41,821 nt of DNA from Chitinophagales bacterium (GCA_013297745.1 JAAFIM010000029.1:1-41821); one strand, 5' to 3'. Counted from the first letter of the stretch, positions 24,901-33,433 are shown. The notes: generated by a model not told the origin, from the sequence alone. Program-made: numbers and translations.

Positions 24901-27243
24901 ATATGGAGCAAGCCCAGCAGATACGGTTAAATTTATAGCACCCGTAGTATCTCCATTACATAATACATTCGTAACTGTATTAGAAAGCGTGGGCGCTACA
25001 GGCGAGGTGATTGAAGCAGAAGCTGTACCTGTACAGCCGTTGGCAGCCGTTACTGTAACCGTATAAGCTCCAGCTGATAAACCTGTATTATTTTGGGTGG
25101 TGCGGCCATTTGACCACTGATAAGTAAACGGTCCAGTCCCACCGCTAGGGGTAGTATTAACAACCCCGCTAGTGGGTGCTGCACAGGTAGCGTTTACGAC
25201 CGTTGTGGATACATTCAATGCGCCCACTGTCACAGGAATTGCGCCTGTATATCTGCATACGCCATCTGTAACTGTGATATTATAGGTTGTAGAAGCAGCT
25301 GGAGTAGCAGCAGGGTTAAAGATAGTAGCGTTATTGAGCCCCGCAGTAGGCGACCACGTATAAGTAGGCGGTGTTACCACTACAGGTCCTGGATTAGGTG
25401 TAAATCTAAACGATTGATTAGATGCGCTAAAAGCTTGTCTATTTCTACCCGCTATAGCTAAAGCTGAACTACCAGCAGCATTTTCTATCCCTTGAGTGAC
25501 ATTCAATTCATTATCTACATTGGTGATATGCAATTCTATCACATTGGTGGTTTCATACAACACAGCCTGCACGGTGATATTACCACCAGGGAAAAGCAAA
25601 TAATAATAATCTACATTATTAAAATTAACCACTAATCGACGGTTTGGTGCCGTGCCCGTAGTAAAATAACGAACATTACCACTTCCACTGCTTGGGTCTA
25701 AATCTGACCACGCCAACGCGATTAAATTGTTGGGGGTAGCAGCGGCTGGGATGTTTTGTGAATATTGATTGGCAGGTTGCGCTGGGCTAAAAGTAATAAA
25801 ACCATTAGAACCGATATAAAAATTGGTATAATTATTACAAAAGAATCTAAATGTAAATCCTATCGGCAAAGCTGAAGACATAGCATCGTCGCCTAAACTT
25901 ACGTTTGTACCCGTACCAGCTACAGGCGAAAAAGGAATAGAAGCCAAAGTATAACTAGGCAAACAAGCATTGGTAAAAGCCAACGTGTCGGTGATATTGG
26001 CGGTCAAAACTATAGCACTTCCCGCACAAACAGAAGCAGGGTTCGGTGCAAGATTGAGGCGAGCATTAGGATAATTGAGCCGAACTGTATCCCGTATAGT
26101 ACAAGAACCATAATTATATTGCACCTGAAATAAACTTGGTGTGGTGGCACTTGTATTTCCTATAGGCACGACCACAGTAGGTGTGGCTGTATTTGCCCCC
26201 GTTAAAGTTGTGGGTGGTCCTCCGATTTGTGTCCAGCTAAAACTAGGGGAACCAAATACAGTAGCAGGTACCCCAGAACTTGCCCCTAATTGTAGCGTTT
26301 GCCCCGAACAAGCCAAAGTATCCAAAGCATTGACGCCTGGAATTATGATAGAAACAGGGGCTACTTCAGGACAAATAACCCTGGTACTCCTATTGGTGCT
26401 GGTGATACCCAAGCTAAAATTGACAATACCAGAGAAATTGCTACCAGGATAAATAGCAACTGTCATTTCCATCGTATCAAAACGACCCGCCACAGGATAA
26501 AAAGGTCCAAAAATACCAAATTGGCTTGGATTAAAACTATTATTGATATTGGTTAATGTAGCATTAAATCCTAACGAATCTATAAGGGTTTGTGCGCGCA
26601 TACCTATAGAAAAATACATAGTATCCCCCGCACAAAGCCCATATTGGGCTGCACTGTCTTGAGTAGCGATTAGTGTGCCGTCATTACCCGCCAACGGGGT
26701 CAAAAAATGGCGACTTCTTATCCCACAAGGGCAAGCCAAATCCCCAGTTCCTGTATTGGGTTGCGTGAATATATTGGTATTGGCACCCGAATAATTGGTT
26801 ATCATCATCACATACACTTGCCCCGCAACCGCATTGGCTATATCCACCTGCTCAAACGCTTGCGCATCAAAACTACAGTCTATAACCGAACCACCAGCAC
26901 CGCCCTGCCCTAAGTTGCCACATTGCCCCAAAGCAGCCGCTACGTTGGGAAATGGACCCCAAAGGATAAAATCCACATCCACAACATTGCTATTTTGTAA
27001 GGCCATACTGATGGAGCCTGACTGGGCTATCGTAAAATAAAACCAAGCAGGGTCAGGGGTAGAAAGTAAACAATCATAGTTATTGCCCACAGGAGCGCTG
27101 TTGGTCGAAGTGTTGGCTGGGTACGATGTTACGTTGTCACAGATAGCCGTAGCTGTAGCACAAGTAGGACTTTGAGCACGCAACACGGTTGTAGCCAATA
27201 ACAGCAAAGACAGCCAAAAAAGGCGTTTATAAAAATAATTCAT
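21907..27243 (-). CDS. SprB-repeat adhesin with T9SS type B (CHU_C) sorting domain
   Basis: A 1778-residue surface protein with a signal peptide (residues 1-23). A Cys-containing N-terminal domain runs to about 170, and a further beta-rich domain occupies about 420-620 (LPIGFTFRFFCNNYTNFYIGS). Twelve SprB-type repeats of about 76 residues follow (about 673-1584), each around GG..PYTFSWSNG..TQNLTGLxAGxYxVTVTDANGC. A PKD-like segment comes next, and the last ~90 residues are the gliding-motility-associated C-terminal domain (LPNAFTPNGDGNNDRF, FNRWGQVLYD, GWDGVYKNE). Such proteins are exported by T9SS and displayed or released at the surface; SprB relatives act in gliding and adhesion. A PorP/SprF partner is usual but none is in the window. 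It is likely cotranscribed with the coiled-coil gene 11 bases upstream. Confidence 0.92.
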   Translation of the reverse strand: MNYFYKRLFWLSLLLLATTVLRAQSPTCATATAICDNVTSYPANTSTNSAPVGNNYDCLLSTPDPAWFYFTIAQSGSISMALQNSNVVDVDFILWGPFPNVAAALGQCGNLGQGGAGGSVIDCSFDAQAFEQVDIANAVAGQVYVMMITNYSGANTNIFTQPNTGTGDLACPCGIRSRHFLTPLAGNDGTLIATQDSAAQYGLCAGDTMYFSIGMRAQTLIDSLGFNATLTNINNSFNPSQFGIFGPFYPVAGRFDTMEMTVAIYPGSNFSGIVNFSLGITSTNRSTRVICPEVAPVSIIIPGVNALDTLACSGQTLQLGASSGVPATVFGSPSFSWTQIGGPPTTLTGANTATPTVVVPIGNTSATTPSLFQVQYNYGSCTIRDTVRLNYPNARLNLAPNPASVCAGSAIVLTANITDTLAFTNACLPSYTLASIPFSPVAGTGTNVSLGDDAMSSALPIGFTFRFFCNNYTNFYIGSNGFITFSPAQPANQYSQNIPAAATPNNLIALAWSDLDPSSGSGNVRYFTTGTAPNRRLVVNFNNVDYYYLLFPGGNITVQAVLYETTNVIELHITNVDNELNVTQGIENAAGSSALAIAGRNRQAFSASNQSFRFTPNPGPVVVTPPTYTWSPTAGLNNATIFNPAATPAASTTYNITVTDGVCRYTGAIPVTVGALNVSTTVVNATCAAPTSGVVNTTPSGGTGPFTYQWSNGRTTQNNTGLSAGAYTVTVTAANGCTGTASASITSPVAPTLSNTVTNVLCNGDTTGAINLTVSAGLAPYTFSWSNGRTTEDLSNISAGNYRVTVTAANGCTVVSPNILISQSNGLTLSIASITNISCNGLNNGAINTNIAGGSLPYTFTWSNGANTQNLTGLGAGNYNLSVRDANGCSVTSSTVIITQPAALTVTPFVNNVICNGATSGSINSNPSGGTMPYTFSWSNGRTSQNINLLAAGNYTLTVRDANSCSVTASISVSQPAPVTATVVSITNASCSGVNNGAININPSGGNSPYTFSWSNAATSQNITGLAAGTYSVTVRDAAACVGVLANISITQSPPIVITQDSVRNVTCSAGTNGAIFIGATGGTAPLVYNWSNGRTTQDITGLNSGIYSVTVSDINNCTATRANILISEPVAITITSTSITQASCGASNGAINIAVAGGNPIFTFVWSNGVSSQNLTGLASGNYAVTATDARGCIATNTFAINNNSSLSVTTTSIANVNCNGAANGGINVSVAGGVSPYSFSWSNGTTNQNATGLSAGLYNLTVTDATACIFNLVNLSVSQPSALSVSSSSINILCNGNSTGAATVSVTGGVGGFTYVWSNGLSTASITGLTAGNYIATATDANGCVITNNITISQPSAISVALAATNLNCNSNNTGSINSTVTGATAPYRFSWSNGATGQNLSNLAAGVYRLTVTDANNCVSSNNVVTISQPSALSLTVASTADANCSDSNDGFINVNIGGGAAPYRFVWSNAATGQNLANLAAGLYAVTVTDANGCTISLNNINILAPAALVVAVEAIIGTLPCDLSPVGELEVTATGGGAANVNYVWSNGSTNAILNNLAAGNYVVTATNANGCTATANAGIIAPLVPTINPFIGQIATVDTTITWGSTVALNAGSNVAGVSYNWTELLNPANAFIQNPNQAVTSATPNLAAQYQFVVTASATTGIQTCTVRDTLRLTVTQEDFLGLPNAFTPNGDGNNDRFRPVNLEPQFIKSFKVFNRWGQVLYDNSTLSDGGWDGVYKNEAQPRDVYIYLLMYQFPQNPEPIEMRGEVTLIR
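22490..25225 (-). repeat. Twelve tandem SprB repeats within the adhesin gene
   Basis: The coding DNA has a period of about 228 bases, with the WSNG and TVTDANGC blocks recurring twelve times. Copies have diverged at both DNA and protein level, so this is an old array and not a recent duplication. Boundaries are approximate. Confidence 0.8.
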
Positions 27244-27254
27244 ATCAAAATATT

Positions 27255-27659
27255 TTATTTGTTGGGATTAGATTTCAATTTGGCTAAAGCAGCCTCTTTT
27301 TCCGCTTTTTGGGCTTGCATTTGGACAAGTGCCTTTTGCGTTTTATCCAATTGAGCTCTATCCGTTTGCTGATTGCTAATTTGGTTTTGATAGGTAGTTT
27401 GGATGTGTGAAATGCGCTGCTCACACCAAACAATCTCTTTTTGCAACTGTTCCTCTTTGCTGATTAGGTTAGCGTTTTGGTTGCAAATGGCTACGTGAGG
27501 CAAGGACTGCTTTTTTTCAGCGGCTTGTTCAGCTGCTCTTTGCTTGTCTAAATCAATTTTATGCTGCGGCTGAATTTGTTGCTCATAACTTAGCGCTTGC
27601 GCATTTGCTTGTTGGTTATACCAAAACAACCCAAAAGCTAATAGAGTGTATAATTTCAT
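27255..27659 (-). CDS. Small exported coiled-coil protein, unknown
   Basis: A 134-residue protein from the ATG at 27659, which begins a signal peptide (MKLYTLLAFGLFWYNQQANA). The mature chain is Gln-, Lys- and Ala-rich and looks like one or two long coiled-coil helices; it has one conspicuous Cys-Asn-Gln near the middle and ends PNK. No family is recognised. It lies 11 bases before the SprB-like adhesin start and has the only promoter box of the pair. A periplasmic helper for the adhesin is possible but rests on position alone. Confidence 0.6.
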   Translation of the reverse strand: MKLYTLLAFGLFWYNQQANAQALSYEQQIQPQHKIDLDKQRAAEQAAEKKQSLPHVAICNQNANLISKEEQLQKEIVWCEQRISHIQTTYQNQISNQQTDRAQLDKTQKALVQMQAQKAEKEAALAKLKSNPNK

Positions 27660-27704
27660 ATAAAATTTAATTATTTTGTGATAAAATAAGGTTAAAAATG
27701 AGCG

Positions 27705-27712
27705 CAAAAATA
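27705..27712 (-). promoter_or_regulatory. Promoter -7 box of the coiled-coil/adhesin operon
   Basis: TATTTTTG on the minus strand fits TAnnTTTG and ends 45 bases before the ATG at 27659. There is no TTG at the standard distance. Confidence 0.45.
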
Positions 27713-27857
27713 CAAATTTTTTTATTCTGTTTTATTTTTTATTCAAAAATATATATCATTATAAAACGTTTTTTTTGTGAATTCGCTGCTTAGGCTTATT
27801 TTTGATTGTTTTTTTTGTTAATTTTTCGTTAAAAATTTATATGTTGTCAAAAAAGCC

Positions 27858-27865
27858 TATATTTG
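27858..27865 (+). promoter_or_regulatory. Promoter -7 box of the lipoprotein gene
   Basis: TATATTTG fits TAnnTTTG. It would give a leader of about 110 bases to the ATG at 27979. A TTG lies 11 bases upstream, not 19, so the -33 box is uncertain. Confidence 0.45.
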
Positions 27866-27978
27866 CGCTCGTATTCCAAGCCAATAAAAAATTATTTATA
27901 ATAACAACCCCAACCTTTTCGTTTTGCATATCTGTTTTATTGACGCATAATTTATCAACTTTCTAAAATTTAAAAACT

Positions 27979-28521
27979 ATGTTAAAATTCCTATTCGGCA
28001 GCCTTGCCATATTATTATTGATGAACAGCTGCGACAAAGCTGACAAATTCACCCAATTTAATCTAGATTACAATACCCAAGTTAGCATTCCAGCTACAGG
28101 TTTGGGCGGTTTGGCTACCGTTATATTGGATAGTTTGATGTCCAATCCGACCACCACCAACGCCCAACAAAGCTTTTCTGGCAATGGCACAGCAGCCAAT
28201 TTGATAGAGAAAGTGAGTTTGAGCCAAATGACACTAACTGTAACCGCTCCTGCTGGCGCTAACCTCAATTTCCTAAAAGACTTGAGTATTTATATAAAAG
28301 GCACAAACTTAGCCGAGATAAAAATAGCCGAAGCGCTTAATGTGGCCGATGGGCTTAGCACGCTTGATGTGCCTGTGTTAGAAAACAATCTTAAAGCCTA
28401 TATACAAGGCGAACAGTTTTCACTCCGCACGGCTGTTACCATCGATGGCGCTACCAGCCAACAAACAGACTTGAACATATACACCAAATTTTTTGTAGAC
28501 GCCAAATTATTGGGGGTTTAA
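27979..28521 (+). CDS. Predicted lipoprotein, unknown function
   Basis: A 180-residue protein with a short hydrophobic N terminus and a lipobox-like MNSC (Cys18), so probably a lipoprotein. The mature part alternates polar and hydrophobic residues in a beta-rich pattern, with segments such as EKVSLSQMTLTVTAPAGANLNFLKDLSIYIKG. I recognise no named family. It precedes the subtilisin-like gene by 95 bases on the same strand, so cotranscription is possible, though no functional link can be shown. Confidence 0.65.
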   Translation: MLKFLFGSLAILLLMNSCDKADKFTQFNLDYNTQVSIPATGLGGLATVILDSLMSNPTTTNAQQSFSGNGTAANLIEKVSLSQMTLTVTAPAGANLNFLKDLSIYIKGTNLAEIKIAEALNVADGLSTLDVPVLENNLKAYIQGEQFSLRTAVTIDGATSQQTDLNIYTKFFVDAKLLGV

Positions 28522-28616
28522 TCACCACTTTGGAGCATTTGATACCACAACTAAACTATAGTACAAACTAATCCACGCTTCTTTTTTATTTTTTAATAAA
28601 CACTTTATTCTAAACA

Positions 28617-30203
28617 ATGCATTTACCCATTCCCAAAAAACTCCTATCGGCATTTTTATGTTTTAGCCTTGGATTTTATGGACAAGCGCAAGACTCCGCA
28701 CCCGACAACTGGTTTAATTTAGACTTATCTCAAAATAAAATAAATGGGGTAAGTAGCGAAAAAGCATATTCAGAACTGCTCAAAAATCGCCAACCTAAGA
28801 AAAAAATCATCGTAGCCATTATTGATTCTGGGGTGGAGGCCGACCACGAAGATTTAAAAGATGTGATGTGGGTCAATAAAAACGAAATAGCCAACAATGG
28901 TATCGATGATGACAAAAATGGTTATATTGATGACATCCACGGCTGGAATTTTATAGGTGGCAAAACTGGCAATGTTAGCGAAGATACTTATGAACTTACC
29001 CGTGTATACAGCACGTTGAAAGCCAAACCCAAACGGAATAAAAAAGAAGAAAAAGAGTTTCAAAAACTCAAAAAATCTTACGAAGAAAAAACTGAAGACC
29101 TCAAAAATCAATACCTCAATTTTGCCGTCATCAGCGCAGCTATAGAAACAGCGCAAAAAGTACTGAACAAAAATGAAATCGCGCTGGAAGATTTGGAAAA
29201 ATTTGATTCCAAAGATGAAGACCAAGCCACCGCCAAAGAAATTTTAGGCTTTTTGCTCAAAGAAACAGAAAGTATCGACTGCCAAAAATTGGGCGCAGGG
29301 CTCAAAGAATGGGGCGAATATCTCAACAAGGGGCTAAAATATGGTTACAATACAGAATTTAACCCGCGTACAATCATCGGCGATGATGCAACTAACCCCA
29401 AACAACAATTTTATGGCAATAACGATGTAGAAGGACCCGGCGCTGAACACGGCACTCACGTGGCTGGTATTGTTGCTGCTTCTCGCGATAACGGCAAAGG
29501 GATGAAAGGTGTAGCCAATTATGTGGAAATTATGGCTGTACGTGCTGTGCCTGATGGCGACGAACGCGACAAAGATATAGCCAATGCTATCCGTTATGCT
29601 GTAGACAATGGGGCAAAAGTTATCAATATGAGCTTTGGTAAAGGACTTTCTCCCAACAAAAACGTGGTAGATGAAGCGGTAAAATATGCCCAAAAGAAAG
29701 GGGTTTTGCTTGTACACGCGGCAGGCAATAGCTCTCTAAATATCGATAACGAAGCCAATTATCCCACTAGCAGTTTCAAAACTTATAATGCTAAGAAAAA
29801 AGCTAATAATTGGATAGAAGTTGGCGCTTTATCTTGGCAAGGTGAAGAACAATCCCCAGCAGAATTTTCCAATTTTGGTAAAAAAAATGTGGATGTTTTT
29901 GCCCCTGGTGTGGATATTTATTCTACTGTGCCTGACAATGGCTACAAACCCAATAGCGGTACTTCTATGGCTGCTCCTGTCGTATCTGGTGTAGCCGCCT
30001 TGGTGTGGTCTTATTATCCAGAACTAACCGTACAACAGTTGCGCGCAGTTTTACTCAATTCAGCGGTCAAAATAGATGCAGCCGTCAATATCCCAGGCAG
30101 CAAAGAACAGACAAATTTTCAAGACCTAAGTGTTACCGGCGCGGTTATCAACGTGGTAAAAGCGTTGGAACTCGCAGAAAAAACCGTAACTAACAAAAAA
30201 TAA
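28617..30203 (+). CDS. S8 family (subtilisin-like) serine protease with large insertion
   Basis: A 528-residue exported protease with a signal peptide (about residues 1-25). The catalytic triad is visible: Asp70 in VAIIDSGVEADHEDL, His278 in HGTHVAGIVAA and Ser450 in GTSMAAPVVSGVAALVW, with oxyanion Asn371 in HAAGNSS. In ordinary subtilisins Asp and His are a few dozen residues apart; here about 207 residues separate them. The gap includes a lysine/glutamate-rich helical stretch (about 130-240). There is no separate inhibitor-type propeptide and no T9SS tail that I can recognise, so it is probably periplasmic. It has its own terminator. Confidence 0.92.
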   Translation: MHLPIPKKLLSAFLCFSLGFYGQAQDSAPDNWFNLDLSQNKINGVSSEKAYSELLKNRQPKKKIIVAIIDSGVEADHEDLKDVMWVNKNEIANNGIDDDKNGYIDDIHGWNFIGGKTGNVSEDTYELTRVYSTLKAKPKRNKKEEKEFQKLKKSYEEKTEDLKNQYLNFAVISAAIETAQKVLNKNEIALEDLEKFDSKDEDQATAKEILGFLLKETESIDCQKLGAGLKEWGEYLNKGLKYGYNTEFNPRTIIGDDATNPKQQFYGNNDVEGPGAEHGTHVAGIVAASRDNGKGMKGVANYVEIMAVRAVPDGDERDKDIANAIRYAVDNGAKVINMSFGKGLSPNKNVVDEAVKYAQKKGVLLVHAAGNSSLNIDNEANYPTSSFKTYNAKKKANNWIEVGALSWQGEEQSPAEFSNFGKKNVDVFAPGVDIYSTVPDNGYKPNSGTSMAAPVVSGVAALVWSYYPELTVQQLRAVLLNSAVKIDAAVNIPGSKEQTNFQDLSVTGAVINVVKALELAEKTVTNKK

Positions 30204-30209
30204 ACCCCT

Positions 30210-30247
30210 AAAAGGCAAAGTTGTAATTTCAATTTTGCCTTTTTTTA
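30210..30247 (+). terminator. Terminator of the S8 protease gene
   Basis: AAAAGGCAAA (30210-30219) pairs with TTTTGCCTTTT (30233 onward) and is followed by a T-run. It lies a few bases past the stop codon at 30203. Confidence 0.8.
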
Positions 30248-30278
30248 TTTCAAAAAAAGAATTTTGACAAAATTAGCT

Positions 30279-30286
30279 TATCTTTG
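30279..30286 (+). promoter_or_regulatory. Promoter -7 box of ugd
   Basis: TATCTTTG fits TAnnTTTG and lies 71 bases before the ATG at 30358. The only nearby TTG is 12 bases upstream, so the -33 element is unclear. Confidence 0.5.
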
Positions 30287-30357
30287 CGCCCACATAGACG
30301 CACAAATTTTGTACGTTTTTTACAACTATACATTTTTTAGACTTTTTTAAAATAAAT

Positions 30358-31677
30358 ATGAAATTAGCGGTTATTGGCACAGGATATGTAGGTCTGGTTT
30401 CTGGCACTTGCTTCGCTGAAACAGGCAATCAGGTGGTTTGCGTGGATATAGACGCAACCAAAGTGCAAAAAATGCAACAAGGCATAGTCCCCATCTATGA
30501 ACCTGGATTAGAAACTTTATTTGAACGGAATAAATCCCAAGGGCGTTTGCATTTTACCACCAATTTGGCTGAAGCGATTAAAGACGCTCAAATTATTTTT
30601 TTAGCCCTACCCACCCCCCCAGGTGAAGATGGTTCTGCTGACCTTTCTTATGTGATGGGCGTAGCTCACCAGCTATCAGAAATGATTACCGATTACAAGG
30701 TTATCGTGGACAAAAGCACCGTTCCCGTTGGTACAGCCGAAAAAGTGGCTGCTATCTTATCTCAAAAATTAGATAATTCGCTCTTTGAGGTCGTTTCCAA
30801 CCCCGAATTTTTACGCGAAGGGGTAGCCGTTGATGACTTTTTGAAACCTGACCGCGTCGTTATCGGCGCCAATACGGAAAAAGCGCGCAATTTGATGAAA
30901 AAATTATATGAACCTTTCGTTAGACAAGGCAATCCTATAGTTTTTATGGATACGCGTTCAGCAGAAATGACCAAATACGCAGCCAATTCTTATTTAGCCA
31001 CTCGCATATCTTTTATGAACGAAATAGCCAACTTATGCGAGCGTGTAGGTGCTGATGTGGATATGGTTAGACGCGGCATAGGCACAGATTTTCGCATCGG
31101 CCGCCACTTTTTATACGCGGGTTTGGGTTATGGTGGTAGCTGTTTTCCAAAGGATGTGCAGGCACTTTCTAGAACGGCTCAAGATTATGAGTATGATTTC
31201 AAAATACTCAACTCGGTTATGTCCGTCAATGCACTCCAGCGGCAACTATTTTTGGATAAAATTATCCGCTTTTATCCAGATGGGCTAACAGGCAAAACTT
31301 TTGCTTTGTGGGGCTTGGCGTTTAAACCCAATACGGATGATATTAGAGAGGCTCCTGCCTTGTTTTTAATCGACAAACTCATCGAAATGGGGGCAAAAGT
31401 ACAATGTTATGACCCAGAAGCGAGCGAAAATGTGCAGCATCTATACCAAAATCAACCCGAAAAATTAACCCATATTAGCTTTTTTAGCAACCAATACGAA
31501 GTGCTTTCTCAAGCTGATGCGCTGTTATTGGTTACTGAATGGAATGTGTTTAGAAACCCCGATTTTGACAAAATAGCCCAACAGCTAAAAGCGAAGGTTA
31601 TTTTTGATGGGCGCAATGTTTACGACAAAAAAGAAATTCTACAACTCGGCTTCCATTACGAAAGTATTGGGCGTTAA
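30358..31677 (+). CDS. ugd: UDP-glucose 6-dehydrogenase
   Basis: This cytosolic enzyme oxidises UDP-glucose to UDP-glucuronate with two NAD+, supplying uronic acids for polysaccharides. The Rossmann nucleotide-binding motif is GTGYVG at residues 7-12. Lys206 and Asn210 lie in EMTKYAANSYLATRISFMNE, and the catalytic nucleophile Cys262 is in GLGYGGSCFPKD. The C-terminal UDP-binding domain carries KTFALWGLAFKPNTDDIREAP. The 439-residue length is typical. It is followed 53 bases later by a small secreted protein on the same strand. No other sugar-nucleotide or glycosyltransferase genes are in the window, so it is not part of a visible capsule locus. Confidence 0.95.
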   Translation: MKLAVIGTGYVGLVSGTCFAETGNQVVCVDIDATKVQKMQQGIVPIYEPGLETLFERNKSQGRLHFTTNLAEAIKDAQIIFLALPTPPGEDGSADLSYVMGVAHQLSEMITDYKVIVDKSTVPVGTAEKVAAILSQKLDNSLFEVVSNPEFLREGVAVDDFLKPDRVVIGANTEKARNLMKKLYEPFVRQGNPIVFMDTRSAEMTKYAANSYLATRISFMNEIANLCERVGADVDMVRRGIGTDFRIGRHFLYAGLGYGGSCFPKDVQALSRTAQDYEYDFKILNSVMSVNALQRQLFLDKIIRFYPDGLTGKTFALWGLAFKPNTDDIREAPALFLIDKLIEMGAKVQCYDPEASENVQHLYQNQPEKLTHISFFSNQYEVLSQADALLLVTEWNVFRNPDFDKIAQQLKAKVIFDGRNVYDKKEILQLGFHYESIGR

Positions 31678-31730
31678 ATCTCTCATTCTTTTTCAACTCT
31701 TTTATCAATTTTAATCATAATCTTTCTATA

Positions 31731-32336
31731 ATGAAAAAACTTATCCTTTCCATAGCCTTAGCTGCTATGGGTATCGCCGCTTACGCGCAAAAAGCTGCCC
31801 CCGCCAAAAAAAGTGTTAAAGACTATTTTACCGAATTGCACGGTGATGGCGAAGGGTTCAAAATGCAAATCGAAGACACCAAAAACGGCTACCTCAAATT
31901 TGAAGAGGTTGGTATGGAAGGCGCAGAAGAAATGGTTATGTGGCGCTGGGGCAAAAAAGACCTTATCGGGCGCGTGATAACTGGCTGCGGCCCTGCTTGT
32001 AGTGTACAACTATTTACCTTCTACTATGGTGGCAATACCAATCCTGTAGAAGAACAGGTTTTGCCTATGAAAGAAATCAAACGGGTATTGCAAGACATCG
32101 AGAATAAATTTGACCAAAGTGATGAATATACAGGCGTTAAACTAACTGGGGGAAAAATCCAACTAACCGACGCTACCGTTTGGTATAAAATGCCCCAAAA
32201 AGGGCGCAAGCTACAAATTGGTTTTTTGGTTAATCAAGTCAGCGATGGCGAAAAATTCATCCCTGTCTTGGACTTAGAACCCAAAGGGGAAAAATTTGTA
32301 ATTACTCAAAATTATGGCACAACTAATTTCAAATAG
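31731..32336 (+). CDS. Secreted protein, unknown function
   Basis: A 201-residue protein with a clear signal peptide (MKKLILSIALAAMGIAAYA). The mature chain contains a Cys pair in TGCGPACSVQLFTFYYGG and a central stretch of alternating charged and hydrophobic residues, ending EKFVITQNYGTTNFK. No domain is recognised. It may be transcribed with ugd, whose stop is 53 bases upstream, and is bounded downstream by a strong bidirectional terminator. Confidence 0.65.
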   Translation: MKKLILSIALAAMGIAAYAQKAAPAKKSVKDYFTELHGDGEGFKMQIEDTKNGYLKFEEVGMEGAEEMVMWRWGKKDLIGRVITGCGPACSVQLFTFYYGGNTNPVEEQVLPMKEIKRVLQDIENKFDQSDEYTGVKLTGGKIQLTDATVWYKMPQKGRKLQIGFLVNQVSDGEKFIPVLDLEPKGEKFVITQNYGTTNFK

Positions 32337-32353
32337 TTCGCTTTTTACCCGAT

Positions 32354-32394
32354 AAAAAAACCCACAACTACCGCTGTAGCTGTGGGTTTTTTTT
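32354..32394. terminator. Bidirectional terminator between the secreted-protein gene and msrB
   Basis: CCCACA and TGTGGG, with an inner CTAC/GTAG pair (32361-32386), are flanked by A- and T-runs. It serves two convergent genes. Confidence 0.85.
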
Positions 32395-32406
32395 ATCCAG
32401 AATAGA

Positions 32407-32805
32407 CTAAACTTTTTTCGGCTCAAAACGCAGACAGATAGAGTTTATACAATATCGCTGCCCTGTGGGCGCAGGCCCATCATTAAAGATATGCCCCAAA
32501 TGACTATCGCAACAATCACATCTCAACTCTATCCTTTTCATCCCGTGGCTATAATCTACAATCTTTTTTATCCCCGCTTCTTTGCTTTCGTCCCAAAAAC
32601 TCGCCCAGCCGCAGCCGCTATGAAACTTTTGGGTGGAATGGAATAAATGATGCCCGCAAGCGGCGCAAAAATACTCGCCCGTTTCCTCCGTATCGGTATA
32701 TTCGCCCGTAAATGGACGCTCTGTGCCACTTTGACGCATTACATAATACTGCAACGGCGACATTTCGGCTTGCCATTCTACTTCTGTTTTTTCTATTTTT
32801 TTCAT
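32407..32805 (-). CDS. msrB: Peptide-methionine (R)-S-oxide reductase
   Basis: MsrB repairs oxidised methionine (R-sulfoxide) in proteins using thioredoxin. The 132-residue protein shows the zinc-binding pairs Cys47-x-x-Cys50 (CAACG) and Cys96-x-x-Cys99 (CDCCDSHLGH). The catalytic Cys119 is in QRYCINS, and Cys65 in SGCGWASF is a likely resolving or accessory cysteine. The FNDGPAPTG motif is intact. It is a stand-alone cytosolic form without MsrA. It may share a transcript with rdgB, whose stop lies 46 bases upstream on the same strand. Confidence 0.95.
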   Translation of the reverse strand: MKKIEKTEVEWQAEMSPLQYYVMRQSGTERPFTGEYTDTEETGEYFCAACGHHLFHSTQKFHSGCGWASFWDESKEAGIKKIVDYSHGMKRIELRCDCCDSHLGHIFNDGPAPTGQRYCINSICLRFEPKKV

Positions 32806-32851
32806 ACAATTTTATTTTTTAATAACCATAATTCGCTTTATTGTTAAATAA

Positions 32852-33433
32852 CTAAATAGCCAGCTCGCGGATAAAATCCACCATTTTAGCTAATGCCTTT
32901 CCCCTGTGGCTGATGCTGTGTTTTTCTTCGCTGTTCATTTCCGCGAAAGTGGTTTGATAACCTTTGGGGATAAAAATGGGGTCATAACCAAATCCGCCCT
33001 CTCCTTTCGGTGTAATTGCTATAGTTCCCTCACAAACGCCCTCAAAAGTATAACTTTTCCCGTCTATAATGAGTGCAAAAACGGTTACAAATTTAGCGGC
33101 TCTGTCCTCGTGCGGGGCTAAATTTTTGAGCAATAAAGAAATGTTATCCGCACTGCTTTTATGTTCGCCCGCGTATCGCGCCGTGAAAACATTCGGTTCA
33201 TCATTCAACGATTTTACCAACAAACCCGTGTCTTCTGCAAAACAATTTTCTTTAAAAATATCCCAAACCGTTTCCACCTTTTGCAGCGCATTTCCCGCTA
33301 TAGTATCGCGCGTTTCGGGTATTTCTGTGTGATAGTTAAGTTCGGTTAGGGTCAAAAAATTAAATTGTGGGGGCAACATAGCGCGCACTTCAGTGAGTTT
33401 ATTTGCGTTGTGGGTAGCGAATATAAATTTCAT
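32852..33433 (-). CDS. rdgB: XTP/dITP diphosphatase (RdgB/HAM1 family)
   Basis: This enzyme hydrolyses dITP, ITP and XTP to monophosphates and so keeps deaminated purines out of nucleic acids. The 193-residue protein shows the family start FATHNANKLTEV (residues 5-16). Catalytic Asp68 lies in CFAEDTGLLV, GFGYDPIF is at 147-154, and SHRGKA at 175-180 binds the base. The length is normal. It is followed by msrB on the same strand. Confidence 0.95.
   Translation of the reverse strand: MKFIFATHNANKLTEVRAMLPPQFNFLTLTELNYHTEIPETRDTIAGNALQKVETVWDIFKENCFAEDTGLLVKSLNDEPNVFTARYAGEHKSSADNISLLLKNLAPHEDRAAKFVTVFALIIDGKSYTFEGVCEGTIAITPKGEGGFGYDPIFIPKGYQTTFAEMNSEEKHSISHRGKALAKMVDFIRELAI

Larger units (their letters stand above)
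27660..27978. other. Divergent AT-rich intergenic region
   Basis: About 320 bases with no gene. It holds the minus-strand -7 box at 27705-27712 and a plus-strand TATATTTG box at 27858-27865. Otherwise I see only T- and A-runs. Confidence 0.6.

Noticed and set aside
26141-26452. Plus-strand frames opposite the SprB adhesin (also 24842-25066 and others)
   Set aside because: They are mirror frames of a low-complexity Thr/Val/Asn-rich coding region and show no independent features.
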